From: Streptomyces shenzhenensis
Lineage (GTDB): Bacteria; Actinomycetota; Actinomycetes; Streptomycetales; Streptomycetaceae
Length of the DNA: 64,000 bases
NCBI RefSeq assembly: GCF_021462265.1
Contig: NZ_JAJONF010000022.1
Span: 62,001 to 126,000 of the forward strand
Reading direction: 5' to 3'
The position numbers and the translations under genes were made by a program. The notes beneath the pieces are model-generated. The model saw nothing but the letters and a program-made list of their open reading frames with translations. It was not told the origin of the DNA and made no database searches. Of this stretch, positions 39,698 to 47,922 are shown one piece after another; the stretch's first letter is position 1, and each line of letters starts with the position of its first letter.

Positions 39698-39769
39698 GCG
39701 GCCGGATTCGAACCGGCGTGTCCGCCTGGGCAAGGCGGTTTCGTCCGCCTCTGCGCCACGTCCGGCCGC
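39698..39769 (-). tRNA. tRNA-like element (degenerate or partial tRNA)
   Basis: Read on the minus strand, this 72-base element contains a T-arm (GCCGG, loop TTCGAAT, CCGGC). It also has an anticodon-like arm with stem CCGCC/GGCGG and loop TTGCCCA (anticodon GCC if real). Its ends GCGGCCGGA/TCCGGCCGC are perfect complements, but that pairing competes with the T-stem. I could not fold a normal D-arm or an acceptor stem in register. It may be a decayed tRNA, a remnant left by an integrated element, or a tRNA-like structure. The rest of the 333-base gap 39503-39835 shows nothing else. Confidence 0.35.
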
Positions 39770-39835
39770 GTCCCGGACGCCAACCGGGGCGGAGCGCACG
39801 GACGTACCGCGCCTCCCTGGCGGCGGGCTCGGGGT

Positions 39836-40174
39836 TCAGCGGGCCGCGCGGCGCAGTTCCAGGCGTTCCTTCTCGGACAGCCCGCCCCAGACGCCGAAGC
39901 GTTCGTCGTTGTCCAGCGCGTACTCCAGGCAGGCCGAGCGCATCTCGCACATGCCGCAGATGCGCTTGGCCTCGCGCACCGAACTGCCGGGCTCGGGAAA
40001 GAAGAAGTCCGCCCCGGTCTGCGCGCACAACGCCTGCGCCTGCCAGGCCGGTACGGGCGTGCGGGGCGGGGTGATGGTGTCGAAGTGCATGGCCAGGATC
40101 GTGCCGGGCGGCGAAAAACGTTCGATCAACGCCCGCTCAACGGGACCGTGACGGACCACCGCAGCGTCGATCAT
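39836..40174 (-). CDS. WhiB-like iron-sulphur transcription factor
   Basis: This 112-residue protein has the four WhiB cysteines binding a [4Fe-4S] cluster. The first is in AQALCAQTGADFFFPEPG, then come RICGMC and SACLEYA. These are followed by the turn ERFGVWGGLSEKERLELRRA that contacts sigma factor and DNA. The core resembles WblE-type proteins of about 85 residues. A start at 40090 (MHFDTITPPRTPVPAWQ) would give that length. The ATG at 40174 adds 28 residues of uncertain value, and neither has a good ribosome site. WhiB-like proteins act with the vegetative sigma factor in development or stress. Confidence 0.9.
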   Translation of the reverse strand: MIDAAVVRHGPVERALIERFSPPGTILAMHFDTITPPRTPVPAWQAQALCAQTGADFFFPEPGSSVREAKRICGMCEMRSACLEYALDNDERFGVWGGLSEKERLELRRAAR

Positions 40175-40349
40175 GCTCCCGTGCACCACGCCCGCGCACG
40201 GCGGCGCGCGGAACGGATCCGAAACTCGGCGGTCGTGTCGGGTGACCCACGGTAACCGGTTCGCGGCGGGCGTGGTCCTGCAGCGGTTGTCAGTGGGCGG
40301 TGGAAGACTCGGCGCAGCAGTGAACAGGACCCTTCCGAGGAGGGCGATG

Positions 40350-41141
40350 ATGCTCACCACCCGTTTCGTCGACGGTGCTCCCAACTGGATCGACCTCGGC
40401 ACTCCCGAGATCGACGGCGCCGTCTCCTTCTACCACGGTCTCTTCGGCTGGCGGTTCCAGTCGGCGGGCCCCGACGCCGGCGGCTACGGATTCTTCCAAC
40501 TGGACGGCAGGACCGTCGCCGGCGGTATGCAGACCACCCCGGAACAGGGTCCGCCGTCCTGGACGGTGTACTTCCGCAGTGCGGACGCGCAGGCCACCGC
40601 GAAGGCGGCCGAGCAGGCGCACGGCAGCGTCCTCACCCAGCCGACGGACGTGCTGGACCGGGGCCGCATGGCGATCCTCGCCGACCGGGCGGGCGTGCCC
40701 TTCGGCGTCTGGCAGCCGGCGCGCACCAAAGGTGTCGACCTGGCGGGCGATCCGGGTTCGCTGTGCTGGGCGGAGCTGTACACCCCGGACATCGCGGCCG
40801 CCGCCGCCTTCTACCGCAAGGCGCTCGGCCTGGAGACCTTCGGCGTGCCCTTCCCCGGCGGCACCTACACCTGTGTCAACCCGGCGGGCGGTGACGAGGC
40901 GTCGGCGTTCGGCGGCATGGTGCCGCTGGCCGAGGACCCGGCCGAGGCGCAGGCGGGCGCGTACTGGCTGCCGTACTTCGAGGTCGAGGACCCGGACGCG
41001 GTGGTCGAGAAGGCCCAGCAGACGGGCGGCACGGTGCGGATGCCGGCGACCACGCTGGCGGGCGTGGGCCGGATGGCCAAGCTGGCGGACCCGTACGGCG
41101 CCCGCTTCGCGGTGCTCAAGAGCGAACCGCAGCAGGCCTGA
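40350..41141 (+). CDS. VOC (glyoxalase/bleomycin-resistance) family protein, two-domain
   Basis: This 263-residue protein consists of two VOC modules. The first runs from PNWIDLGTPEIDGAVSFYHG to ILADRAGVPFGVWQP. The second runs from CWAELYTPDIAAAAAFYRKA to AKLADPYGARFAVLK. Both have the paired beta-alpha-beta-beta-beta units that build a metal or ligand site. Members include hydroxylases, dioxygenases and drug-binding proteins; the substrate is not evident. The ATG at 40350 has AGGAGG at good spacing, and an ATG sits directly before it at 40347. It is divergent from the WhiB-like gene. Confidence 0.9.
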   Translation: MLTTRFVDGAPNWIDLGTPEIDGAVSFYHGLFGWRFQSAGPDAGGYGFFQLDGRTVAGGMQTTPEQGPPSWTVYFRSADAQATAKAAEQAHGSVLTQPTDVLDRGRMAILADRAGVPFGVWQPARTKGVDLAGDPGSLCWAELYTPDIAAAAAFYRKALGLETFGVPFPGGTYTCVNPAGGDEASAFGGMVPLAEDPAEAQAGAYWLPYFEVEDPDAVVEKAQQTGGTVRMPATTLAGVGRMAKLADPYGARFAVLKSEPQQA

Positions 41142-41176
41142 GGCCGGATCGCGGCAGGCTCCGAAACCGGGATCCG

Positions 41177-42205
41177 CTAGGCGGTCGCGCGCCGTATCAG
41201 TGTCGTGGGCAGGACGACGCTGCTCGGCGCGCCCGTCGCCGACTCCCCCCGGGGCAGCGTGGACAGCAGCAGCCGGGCCATCAACCGGCCCATCTCCTCG
41301 ATGTCCTGACGGACCGTCGTCAGCGCCGGTTCGCTCTGTCCCGCGACGGGCAGCACGTCGTCGAAGCCGATCACGGCGACGTCCTCGGGCACCCGGCGGC
41401 CGCGCTCGCGCAGGACACGCAGGACGCCGAGCGCGGTGAGGTCGTTGGCGGCGAACACGGCGTCCACGTCGGGGCAGCGGTCGAGGAGTTCACGCATGGC
41501 GCGCTCGCCACCGCCCGGGGTGAAGTCGCTGGCGACGACCAGCCGGGGGTCGCTCTCCCCCATCACGTCCCGGTATCCCTGGAGGCGGTCGGCCGCCGAC
41601 GTCTGGTCCAGCGGTCCGGTGATGTGCGCGATCCGGGTGCGGCCGAGCCCGACGAGATGACGTACCGCCTCCTCGGCACCGCCCCGGTTGTCGCAGTCGA
41701 CGTACACGGCGCTGTTCGAGCCGCCGCCCCAGCCGGGCCGGCCGCCGAACACGGTGGGGACCGCGGCGCCCTCGATCAGACCGGGCAGCGGGTCGTCGAG
41801 GTGCAGCGAGAAGACCAGGGCGCCGTCGACATGGCCGCCGGCGAGATAGCGGGCCACCCGGGCGTGGTCGTCCCGGCCTTCGGTGAGCAGCAGCACGAGC
41901 TGGTTGTCGTGGGCGGTCAGCTCCTTGCTGATGCCGCGCAGCTGGAGGGCGAAGAAGGGGTCGGCGAAGATCCGGGTCTCCGGTTCGGCGATGACGACGG
42001 CGACGGCGTCGTGCCGTTTGGTGACGAGGCTGCGGGCCGCCTGGTTGGGGACGTAGCCGAGTTCCTCGACCGCCCGCCGGACCCGCTCGACGAGGGGCTC
42101 GCGCACGCCGTCGCCGCCGTTGACGACCCGTGACGCGGTGGCCCGGGAGACCCCGGCCCGCGCGGCCACGGCCTCCAGTGTGGGGCGCGACACTGCCTCG
42201 GACAC
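41177..42205 (-). CDS. LacI family transcriptional regulator
   Basis: This 342-residue repressor has an N-terminal helix-turn-helix PTLEAVAARAGVSRATASRV with hinge helix VPNQAARSL near residue 53. A periplasmic-binding-protein-like sensor domain follows (GGAEEAVRHLVGLGRTRIAH, VDAVFAANDLTALGVLRVL, VPEDVAVIGFDDV). It likely binds a sugar or related ligand and represses an operon elsewhere, as no sugar genes flank it. The GTG at 42205 is preceded by GGAGGAGGG. The ligand cannot be named. Confidence 0.93.
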   Translation of the reverse strand: MSEAVSRPTLEAVAARAGVSRATASRVVNGGDGVREPLVERVRRAVEELGYVPNQAARSLVTKRHDAVAVVIAEPETRIFADPFFALQLRGISKELTAHDNQLVLLLTEGRDDHARVARYLAGGHVDGALVFSLHLDDPLPGLIEGAAVPTVFGGRPGWGGGSNSAVYVDCDNRGGAEEAVRHLVGLGRTRIAHITGPLDQTSAADRLQGYRDVMGESDPRLVVASDFTPGGGERAMRELLDRCPDVDAVFAANDLTALGVLRVLRERGRRVPEDVAVIGFDDVLPVAGQSEPALTTVRQDIEEMGRLMARLLLSTLPRGESATGAPSSVVLPTTLIRRATA

Positions 42206-42324
42206 CTCGGCCCTCCTCCTCGGTGGCTGGCGATCAGCATAGCCCCGGGGGCAGGAGGCGGTGAGAGCGCTCTCGTGGCCGTGCCGTCCGCCGACGGCCG
42301 CCGGTGCGCCGCCAAGTCCGCCCG

Positions 42325-43344
42325 TCAGGAGGGCTGTTCGGGCCGGGCCCGGCTCGGCTGGACGCGTTTGGGCTCGCCCGGCATCTTCGGGTACTCCGGC
42401 GGATAGGGCAGGTCGCCGAGGCCGTGGTCGTGTTCGTCGCGGCGGGCGAGTTCCAGAAGGGCGTCGAGGGAGCAGGCGTGGTCGTCCATGTCCGCGTGCA
42501 CATCGCCGGCCTCGGCGAACCGGGCCGGCATGGTGACGAGGTCGAAGTCCTCCGGGCGGACGTCGTCGACCTCCTCCCAGCGCAGCGGCGCGGACACGGG
42601 CGCGTGCGAGCGGGGCCGCAGGGAGTAGGCGGAGGCGATGGTGCGGTCGCGGGCGGTCTGGTTGTAGTCGACGAAGATGCGCTCGCCGCGCTCCTCCTTC
42701 CACCACTTGACGGTGACCCGGTCCGGCATCCGGCGTTCCAGCTCGCGGCCCACGGCGATCGCAGCCCGCCGGACCTGGGCGAAGGTCCAGCGGGGTTCGA
42801 TGGGCACGAAGACGTGCAGCCCACGGCCGCCGGAGGTCTTGGGCCATCCCCGCAGTCCGCCGAACTCGTCCAGGACGGCGCGCAGTTCGTGTGCGGCGCG
42901 CACCGCGTCGGCGAAGTCGGTACCGGGCTGCGGGTCGAGGTCGAGGCGGAGCTCGTCGGGGTGGTCGACGTCCCCGCGGCGCACCGGCCACGGGTGGAAG
43001 GTGAGCGTGCCGTACTGCGCGGCCCACACGACCGCGGCCTCCTCGGTGGGGCACATCTCGTCGGCGCTGCGGCCGCTGGGGAAGGTGATGTGGGCGGTGG
43101 GGATCCAGTCGGGCATGTTCTTGGGTGCGCGTTTCTGGTAGAACCACTCGCCCTCGATGCCGTCCGGGTAGCGCTGCAGGGTGGTGGGGCGGTCGCGCAG
43201 GGCGCGCAGGATGCCGGGGGCGACGGCCGCGTAGTAGCGGGCGACGTCCAGCTTGGTGAAACCGCGCTCCGGGAAGAACACCTTGTCCGGGCTGGACAGC
43301 CGTACGGTCCGGCCGGCCACCTCCAGTTCCACCGCATCGCCCAT
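42325..43344 (-). CDS. LigD-type polymerase (PolDom/primase) protein
   Basis: This 339-residue archaeo-eukaryotic primase-type polymerase is of the kind fused in LigD of other bacteria but separate here. Metal-binding Asp residues are in ELRLDLDPQPG near residue 130. The His motif is in SGGRGLHVFVPIEP near 170, and the nucleotide-binding region in WWKEERGERIFVDYNQTARD near 235. It would fill or add nucleotides (often ribonucleotides) at DNA ends during non-homologous end joining. The ATG is at 43344. It is divergent from an ATP-dependent DNA ligase gene across 117 bases, so the pair forms a split LigD. No ku gene is in the window. Confidence 0.92.
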   Translation of the reverse strand: MGDAVELEVAGRTVRLSSPDKVFFPERGFTKLDVARYYAAVAPGILRALRDRPTTLQRYPDGIEGEWFYQKRAPKNMPDWIPTAHITFPSGRSADEMCPTEEAAVVWAAQYGTLTFHPWPVRRGDVDHPDELRLDLDPQPGTDFADAVRAAHELRAVLDEFGGLRGWPKTSGGRGLHVFVPIEPRWTFAQVRRAAIAVGRELERRMPDRVTVKWWKEERGERIFVDYNQTARDRTIASAYSLRPRSHAPVSAPLRWEEVDDVRPEDFDLVTMPARFAEAGDVHADMDDHACSLDALLELARRDEHDHGLGDLPYPPEYPKMPGEPKRVQPSRARPEQPS

Positions 43345-43461
43345 GCGGCCACGGTAGGCGAGCCATCCCCCTCGCGCATGTCGCTCGACGCGGTCCGCGG
43401 GCCCGGACCGCGGGTGGCCGCGTGACGAGCGGGCGCCGGGGAGCGCTCGTAGAGTCGGGGC

Positions 43462-44526
43462 ATGGATCTGCCGGTGATGCCGCCCGTGAAGCCGATGCTC
43501 GCCAAGCCGGTGGCGACGATCCCGCCGGACATGCAGTACGAGGCGAAGTGGGACGGCTTCCGGGCGATCGTGTTCCGGGACGGCGCCGAGGTGGAGCTGG
43601 GCAGCAGGACCGGGAAGCCGTTGACCAGGTACTTCCCCGAGCTGGTGGCGGCGTTGCGGGAACGGGTGCCCGAGCGGTGCGTGCTGGACGGGGAGATCGT
43701 CGTCGCGCAGGAGGGCCGGCTCGACTTCGACGCACTGACCGAGCGGATCCATCCGGCGGACTCCAGGGTGCGCGCGCTGGCGGAGCGGACGCCCGCCTCC
43801 TTCGTCGCCTTCGACCTGCTGGCGCTGGCCGACGAGTCACTGCTGGACGTCCCGCTGACCGACCGCCGCGCGCTGCTCACGAGGGCGCTGGAGCACGTCA
43901 CCCCGCCGGTGCATCTGGCGCCGGCCACGACCGATGTCGAGGTGGCCCGGCAGTGGTTCGAGCAGTACGAGGGGGCCGGTCTCGACGGAGTCATCGCCAA
44001 GCCGCTCGCGTCGCGCTACCGGCAGGACGAGCGCGCCATGTTCAAGGTCAAGCACGAGCGGACCGCCGACGTGGTGGTGGCCGGCTACCGCCTCCACAAG
44101 AGCGGCCCGGTGGTGGGCTCGCTGCTGCTGGGCCTGTACGACGACCGGGGCGCCCTCCAGCACGTGGGCGTGTCGGCCGCGTTCCCGATGAGGCGGCGGG
44201 CCGAGCTGATCGAGGAGCTGGAGCCGCTGCGCATGGCGGACGTCTCGGGTCATCCGTGGGCGGCCTGGGCTCAGGAGGCGGCCCATGAGTCGGCCCGGCT
44301 GCCCGGCGCGCCGAGCCGCTGGTCGGGCAAGAAGGACCTGTCCTGGGTGCCGCTGCGGCCCGAGCGGGTGGCCGAGGTGGCGTACGACCACATGGAGAAC
44401 GGCGCCCGCTTCCGGCACACGGCCCGCTTCCGCCGCTGGCGCCCGGACCGCACACCGCTCAGCTGCACCTACGCTCAGCTGGAGGAGCCGGTGCGCTACG
44501 ACCTCGCCGAGATCCTGGGGGCGTGA
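43462..44526 (+). CDS. ATP-dependent DNA ligase (LigC/LigD type)
   Basis: This 354-residue ligase has motif I as AKWDGFR (adenylated Lys29). Motif III is visible around CVLDGEIVV, motif IV in GLDGVIAKPLASRY near residue 175 and motif V in MFKVKHERTADVVV near 195. An OB-fold C-terminal part ends with RFRHTARFRRWRPDRTPLSC. It seals nicks and probably joins ends with the divergent polymerase. Length matches Streptomyces and mycobacterial LigC proteins without accessory domains. The ATG at 43462 gives MDLPVMPPVKPML. Confidence 0.94.
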   Translation: MDLPVMPPVKPMLAKPVATIPPDMQYEAKWDGFRAIVFRDGAEVELGSRTGKPLTRYFPELVAALRERVPERCVLDGEIVVAQEGRLDFDALTERIHPADSRVRALAERTPASFVAFDLLALADESLLDVPLTDRRALLTRALEHVTPPVHLAPATTDVEVARQWFEQYEGAGLDGVIAKPLASRYRQDERAMFKVKHERTADVVVAGYRLHKSGPVVGSLLLGLYDDRGALQHVGVSAAFPMRRRAELIEELEPLRMADVSGHPWAAWAQEAAHESARLPGAPSRWSGKKDLSWVPLRPERVAEVAYDHMENGARFRHTARFRRWRPDRTPLSCTYAQLEEPVRYDLAEILGA

Positions 44527-44535
44527 CCGCCGCGG

Positions 44536-45726
44536 TCACGGCTTCAGGAGGATCTTCACCGCGCCGTCCTGCTTGTGCTGGAACATGTCGTACGCGTGCG
44601 GGGCCTCGGACAGCGGCAGCCGGTGGGTTGCGAAGTCCTCGACGCCGAGCGGGTCCTCGTCCGTCAGGTACGGGAGGATCTGGTCGGTCCAGCGGCGGAC
44701 GTTCGCCTGGCCCATGCGCAGCTGCACCTGCTTGTCGAAGAGCGTGAGCAGCGGCAGCGGGTCGGCCATGCCGCCGTACACCCCGCTCAGGGAGATCGTG
44801 CCGCCGCGGCGGACCAGGTCGATCGCCAGGTGGAGCGCGCTGAGCCGGTCGACGGCGAAGCGTTCCGCGAGGGGCGCGGCGATCTTGCGGGGCAGCAGGC
44901 CGGTCGCGGTCTGGGCCAGCTTGGCGGCGGCGCTGCCGTGCGCCTCGGTGCCGACGGCGTCGATCACGGCGTCCGGGCCCCGGCCGCCGGTCTCGTCGTG
45001 GATCGCGCGGACCAGTTCCTTCTCGTCGTCGAAGGCCCGCAGGTCGTACGTCTCGACGCCGCGGCGGGCGGCCCGTGCGAGCCGCTCGGGAACCAGGTCG
45101 ACGCCGAACACCCGCTCGGCCCCGCGTGCCCTGGCGAGACGGCAGGCCATGTCGCCGATCGGACCGAGGCCGAGGACGGCGAGGGTGCCGCCGTGCGGGA
45201 CCGCGGCGTACTCGAGGGCCTGCCAGGCGGTGGGGAGGACGTCGGAGAGGTAGACGAAGCGGTCGTCGGACGGTCCCTCGGGCACCTTGATGGGGCCGTA
45301 GTGCGCCTGCGGGACGCGCAGGTACTCGGCCTGGGCGCCGGGAACCGCGCCGTAGAGCCGGGTGTAGCCGAACAGGGCGGCGCCCATGCCCTCCCCGGTG
45401 ACCTGGGTGGTCTCGCACTGGGTCATCAGCCCCGCCGAGCACATGAAGCAGTGCCCGCACGCGATCTGGAAGGGCACCACCACCCGGTCGCCCGGCCGCA
45501 GGTTCGGCACCTCGGAGCCGGTCTCCTCGACGATGCCGATGGGTTCGTGGCCGAGGACGTCACCCGGGGTCATGAACGGCGTGAGCACCTCGTACAGGTG
45601 CAGGTCCGAGCCGCACAGGCCGGTGGAGGTGATGCGGATGACAGCGTCCGTGGGCTCTTCGATGCGGGGATCGGGCACGTCGTCCACCCGTACGTCCCGT
45701 CGGCCCTGCCAGGTGACTGCCTTCAT
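44536..45726 (-). CDS. Zinc-dependent alcohol dehydrogenase (formaldehyde-dehydrogenase-like)
   Basis: This 396-residue medium-chain dehydrogenase has catalytic zinc ligands in GLCGSDLHLYEVL (Cys) and VLGHEPIGIVEE (His, Glu). The structural zinc site is CGHCFMCSAGLMTQC near residue 97, and NAD(P) binding is through AVLGLGPIGDMACRLARARG near 190. The insertion and length resemble the glutathione-independent formaldehyde dehydrogenase-like subgroup rather than simple ADHs. The ATG at 45726 has a GGGAG site. It converges on the ligase gene with 9 bases between stops. The substrate is unknown. Confidence 0.9.
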   Translation of the reverse strand: MKAVTWQGRRDVRVDDVPDPRIEEPTDAVIRITSTGLCGSDLHLYEVLTPFMTPGDVLGHEPIGIVEETGSEVPNLRPGDRVVVPFQIACGHCFMCSAGLMTQCETTQVTGEGMGAALFGYTRLYGAVPGAQAEYLRVPQAHYGPIKVPEGPSDDRFVYLSDVLPTAWQALEYAAVPHGGTLAVLGLGPIGDMACRLARARGAERVFGVDLVPERLARAARRGVETYDLRAFDDEKELVRAIHDETGGRGPDAVIDAVGTEAHGSAAAKLAQTATGLLPRKIAAPLAERFAVDRLSALHLAIDLVRRGGTISLSGVYGGMADPLPLLTLFDKQVQLRMGQANVRRWTDQILPYLTDEDPLGVEDFATHRLPLSEAPHAYDMFQHKQDGAVKILLKP

Positions 45727-45939
45727 GGCTCGCGCTCCCTCTCTCGCGTGCGCGCCGGTTCCGGCACGCGTTCGAAACGGCGGCCCGAGCCGGGTACCCG
45801 GCGGTCCCGGACCGAACCGCCCCCGGCCACACTGCCGGGGGGCGGGGCACGTCGACACACCCGATCGGGTTCGACCAGGTATGGCCACCGATGAACTGAT
45901 GAGCACACAATCAAGGGGCAGGCGGGGCGGACGAACGGG

Positions 45940-46920
45940 GTGACAGCGGTGGGCATGCGACAGGGGGCGCCGACGCGCCGGACCGTGCTGGCGGCGGCGC
46001 TGGCGGCCACGGTGACGTCCTCCGCGGCGGCGGGCTGCACCCGGCACGGCACGACGGACGACGGCCGCGCCCCGCAGGGCACCTCCACGCCGAACGGGCC
46101 GCACGCCACCGGATCCGTACTGGCCGTGAAGATCGACAACGTGGCCCCGGCCCGCCCCCAGACCGGGCTTGAATCGGCGGACGTGGTGTACGCGGAGCAG
46201 GTGGAGGGCGGGCTCAGCCGACTGATGGCGGTGTACGCCACCCGGCTCCCCGAGGTCATCGGCCCCGTCCGCAGCGCCCGCGAGTCGGACCTGGAGCTGC
46301 TGCGCCAGTTCGACCGGCCGACGCTCGCCTTCTCCGGCGGCCAGAAGAAGCTGCTCCCCCTGATCGGCCGGGCACCGCTGCGGGCCGAGTCGCCCGAGCA
46401 GGCGTCCGCCGCCTACTTCCGGGGCAGCGGCAGGCCGGCCCCGCACAACCTCTACCTCCGCCCGGCCAAGCTGATGGACGGGGCGCCCGGCGGGGCGGCG
46501 CTCACCACCGGATTCCACTACGGCCCGGCCCCGGCCGGCGGCACGGTCACCGCCGCACGCACCGTGCGGTACCCGGCGGCCCGCTTCACCTTCACCTGGT
46601 CGGCCGGCCCCGGCCGCTGGCTGGTGTCGGTGGACGGCACCCCGGACCGGACGACGGCCGGGGAACGGCTGACGGCCGCGACGGTCGTGGTGCAGTACGT
46701 CAGGGTGACCACGTCCCGCTATCACGACGTGCTCGGCAACTACACGCCGTACACCGAGACGGTCGGCTCGGGGAAGGCCGACGTGTTGCGGGACGGGCGG
46801 TCGTTCGAGACCACCTGGTCACGGCCGGCGGCCACGGGCGGCACGACGTTCACGGGGGCCGACGGCAGTCCGGTGAACTTCGCCGACGGACCGGTGTGGG
46901 TGGTGTTCGCGAAGGCCTAG
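45940..46920 (+). CDS. DUF3048 (YerB-like) lipoprotein
   Basis: This 326-residue exported lipoprotein has a twin-arginine-like N-terminus (APTRRTVLAAALAATVTSS) and a lipobox ending AAAGC, giving a lipid-modified Cys near residue 33. The mature part has the DUF3048 hallmarks AVKIDNVAPARPQTGLESAD and VYAEQVEGGLSRLMAVY. IGPVRSARESDLELLRQFD is in the first half and a C-terminal beta-rich half ends VNFADGPVWVVF. The function is unknown. Its TAG stop is inside the duplicated CTAG target of the MITE at 46921-47093. Before that insertion the gene ended in a stop overlapping the MarR gene. Confidence 0.88.
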   Translation: MTAVGMRQGAPTRRTVLAAALAATVTSSAAAGCTRHGTTDDGRAPQGTSTPNGPHATGSVLAVKIDNVAPARPQTGLESADVVYAEQVEGGLSRLMAVYATRLPEVIGPVRSARESDLELLRQFDRPTLAFSGGQKKLLPLIGRAPLRAESPEQASAAYFRGSGRPAPHNLYLRPAKLMDGAPGGAALTTGFHYGPAPAGGTVTAARTVRYPAARFTFTWSAGPGRWLVSVDGTPDRTTAGERLTAATVVVQYVRVTTSRYHDVLGNYTPYTETVGSGKADVLRDGRSFETTWSRPAATGGTTFTGADGSPVNFADGPVWVVFAKA

Positions 46921-47097
46921 GGCCTGTTGCGAAAGTCCCGCCTGCCGCGCGACGCCATGCACGCACTCTCGCCGCACCGGGCGAAAGCCCAAGTACATCC
47001 AGTACGAGAGCTTCCGCCCGGCACGCCGAGAGCACGCACCTGACGCCGCGCGGCCCGCCCTCCGGGCGGACGACGGGACTTTCGCAACACGCCCTAG
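46917..47097. mobile_element. 173-bp MITE with 20-bp inverted ends and CTAG target duplication
   Basis: The element spans 46921-47093. Its ends GGCCTGTTGCGAAAGTCCCG and the reverse complement of CGGGACTTTCGCAACACGCC match at 19 of 20 positions. It is flanked by CTAG at 46917-46920 and 47094-47097. It is too short for a transposase, so it is a non-autonomous element. The CTAG target and the ends suggest mobilisation by an IS5-family-like transposase. The two flanking CTAG copies serve as TAG stop codons of the DUF3048 gene (plus strand) and the MarR gene (minus strand). Confidence 0.85.
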
Positions 47098-47591
47098 GCG
47101 CCGCGGACGCCCAGGCCTGGCAGGGCCTGGACCCCGGAGGCGGCGGCCTCCGGGGGATTGCGCAGGCTCTCCGCCGCGTCCGCGACCCGGCGGATCAGGC
47201 CGAAGAACTGGGTCTGCTCCTCGGCCGACAGCGGGGCGAGGAAGACCTGGTTCATCCGGGCGGTGCGCACGGCGAGCTTGCGGTGGGTGCGCAGGCCGTC
47301 GTCGGTCAGGCGCAGCAGGAAGCGGCGGCCGTCCCGCGGGTCACGCACCTTGTCGAGGAGCCCGCGCCGGTCCAGCCGGCTGATGACCTCCGCGATGGTC
47401 GACCGGTCCAGTCCCACCCGCTCCCCCACGGTCCGCTGGTCCAGTCCCGGCTCGGCGACGAGCGCGTTCAGCACGGCGAACTGCGGCGAGGTGATCTCCT
47501 CCGAGACCATCGTGTTCCACAGCAGGTAGTGGGCCTGCTGAAGCCGCCGGGCCAGGTGCCCGGGGTGGGTGGTGAGGTCCACCGCGGCCAT
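47094..47591 (-). CDS. pcaV: MarR family regulator of the protocatechuate genes (PcaV-like)
   Basis: This 165-residue winged-helix regulator contains LWNTMVSEEITSPQFAVLNA, a recognition helix region RTVGERVGLDRSTIAEVISR, and the wing GLLDKVRDPRDGRRFLLRLT. In S. coelicolor the MarR protein PcaV, divergent from the pca operon, represses it and is released by protocatechuate. Position and orientation agree here. The ATG at 47591 has GGGAG 5 bases upstream. The ATG at 47603 would add four residues and contains that site. Its stop TAG lies in the MITE target duplication. Confidence 0.88.
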   Translation of the reverse strand: MAAVDLTTHPGHLARRLQQAHYLLWNTMVSEEITSPQFAVLNALVAEPGLDQRTVGERVGLDRSTIAEVISRLDRRGLLDKVRDPRDGRRFLLRLTDDGLRTHRKLAVRTARMNQVFLAPLSAEEQTQFFGLIRRVADAAESLRNPPEAAASGVQALPGLGVRGA

Positions 47592-47628
47592 ATGCGCTCC
47601 CATGGTCCGAGTTCGTTGGTGCACTGAA

Positions 47629-47687
47629 CAATACCCGCCGGGCCCTGCCCTGTGTGTACGTCCATCCAATCATCGTCCGAGGTATTG
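47629..47687. promoter_or_regulatory. Inverted CAATACC/GGTATTG pair in the pcaV-pca divergent region
   Basis: CAATACC (47629-47635) and GGTATTG (47681-47687) are perfect inverted copies in the 184-base gap between the MarR gene and the pcaI remnant. The second copy overlaps TTGACT, a possible -35 for the pca transcript. They may be PcaV operators or chance. Confidence 0.3.
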
Positions 47688-47775
47688 ACTGGTTTCGACG
47701 CCAGTGGCAGCGTGACGGCCATCTCGCTGAAATACTCAGTGCCCTGATTAATTCACGGAGAGACGAGGCTCACGG

Positions 47776-47895
47776 ATGGACAAGGTGGTCGCCACGGCCG
47801 CGGCGGCGGTGGCCGGCGTACGGGACCGCGCGTCGCCGGCGGCGGTCGCGCCCACGCGGCGGAGCCGCACATGGACCACAGCCCCGCGCCCCTGA
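47776..47895 (+). pseudogene. Truncated pcaI (3-oxoadipate CoA-transferase subunit A), first codons only
   Basis: A frame with a GAGG ribosome site reads MDKVVATAAAAVAGVRDRAS, which resembles the start of PcaI proteins (MDKVV...AAAAVA...DGAS). It then runs into an REP-like element and stops at 47895 after 39 codons. The rest of pcaI, and pcaJ and pcaF that follow it in S. coelicolor, are absent before pcaH. The remnant keeps the promoter side of the operon, so a deletion ending at the REP element is likely. The short match makes the identification moderate. Confidence 0.6.
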
Positions 47896-47903
47896 AGGGG
47901 CGC
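47846..47903. repeat. REP-like element between the pcaI remnant and pcaH
   Basis: This shares GCCGCGTGGGCGCGA (reverse strand) with elements at 15935, 52612 and 60931 and carries the hairpin GCGCCCC/GGGGCGC (47886-47903). The other three copies sit 3' of intact genes. This one lies inside an operon between the broken pcaI and pcaH, where it could terminate transcription into pcaHGBL. Confidence 0.6.
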
Positions 47904-47922
47904 TCACCACCTAGGACCTCCC

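Noticed and set aside
46921..47093. A hidden transposase fragment inside the MITE
   Set aside because: No frame longer than a few dozen codons and no DDE-like motif; the element is better described as non-autonomous.
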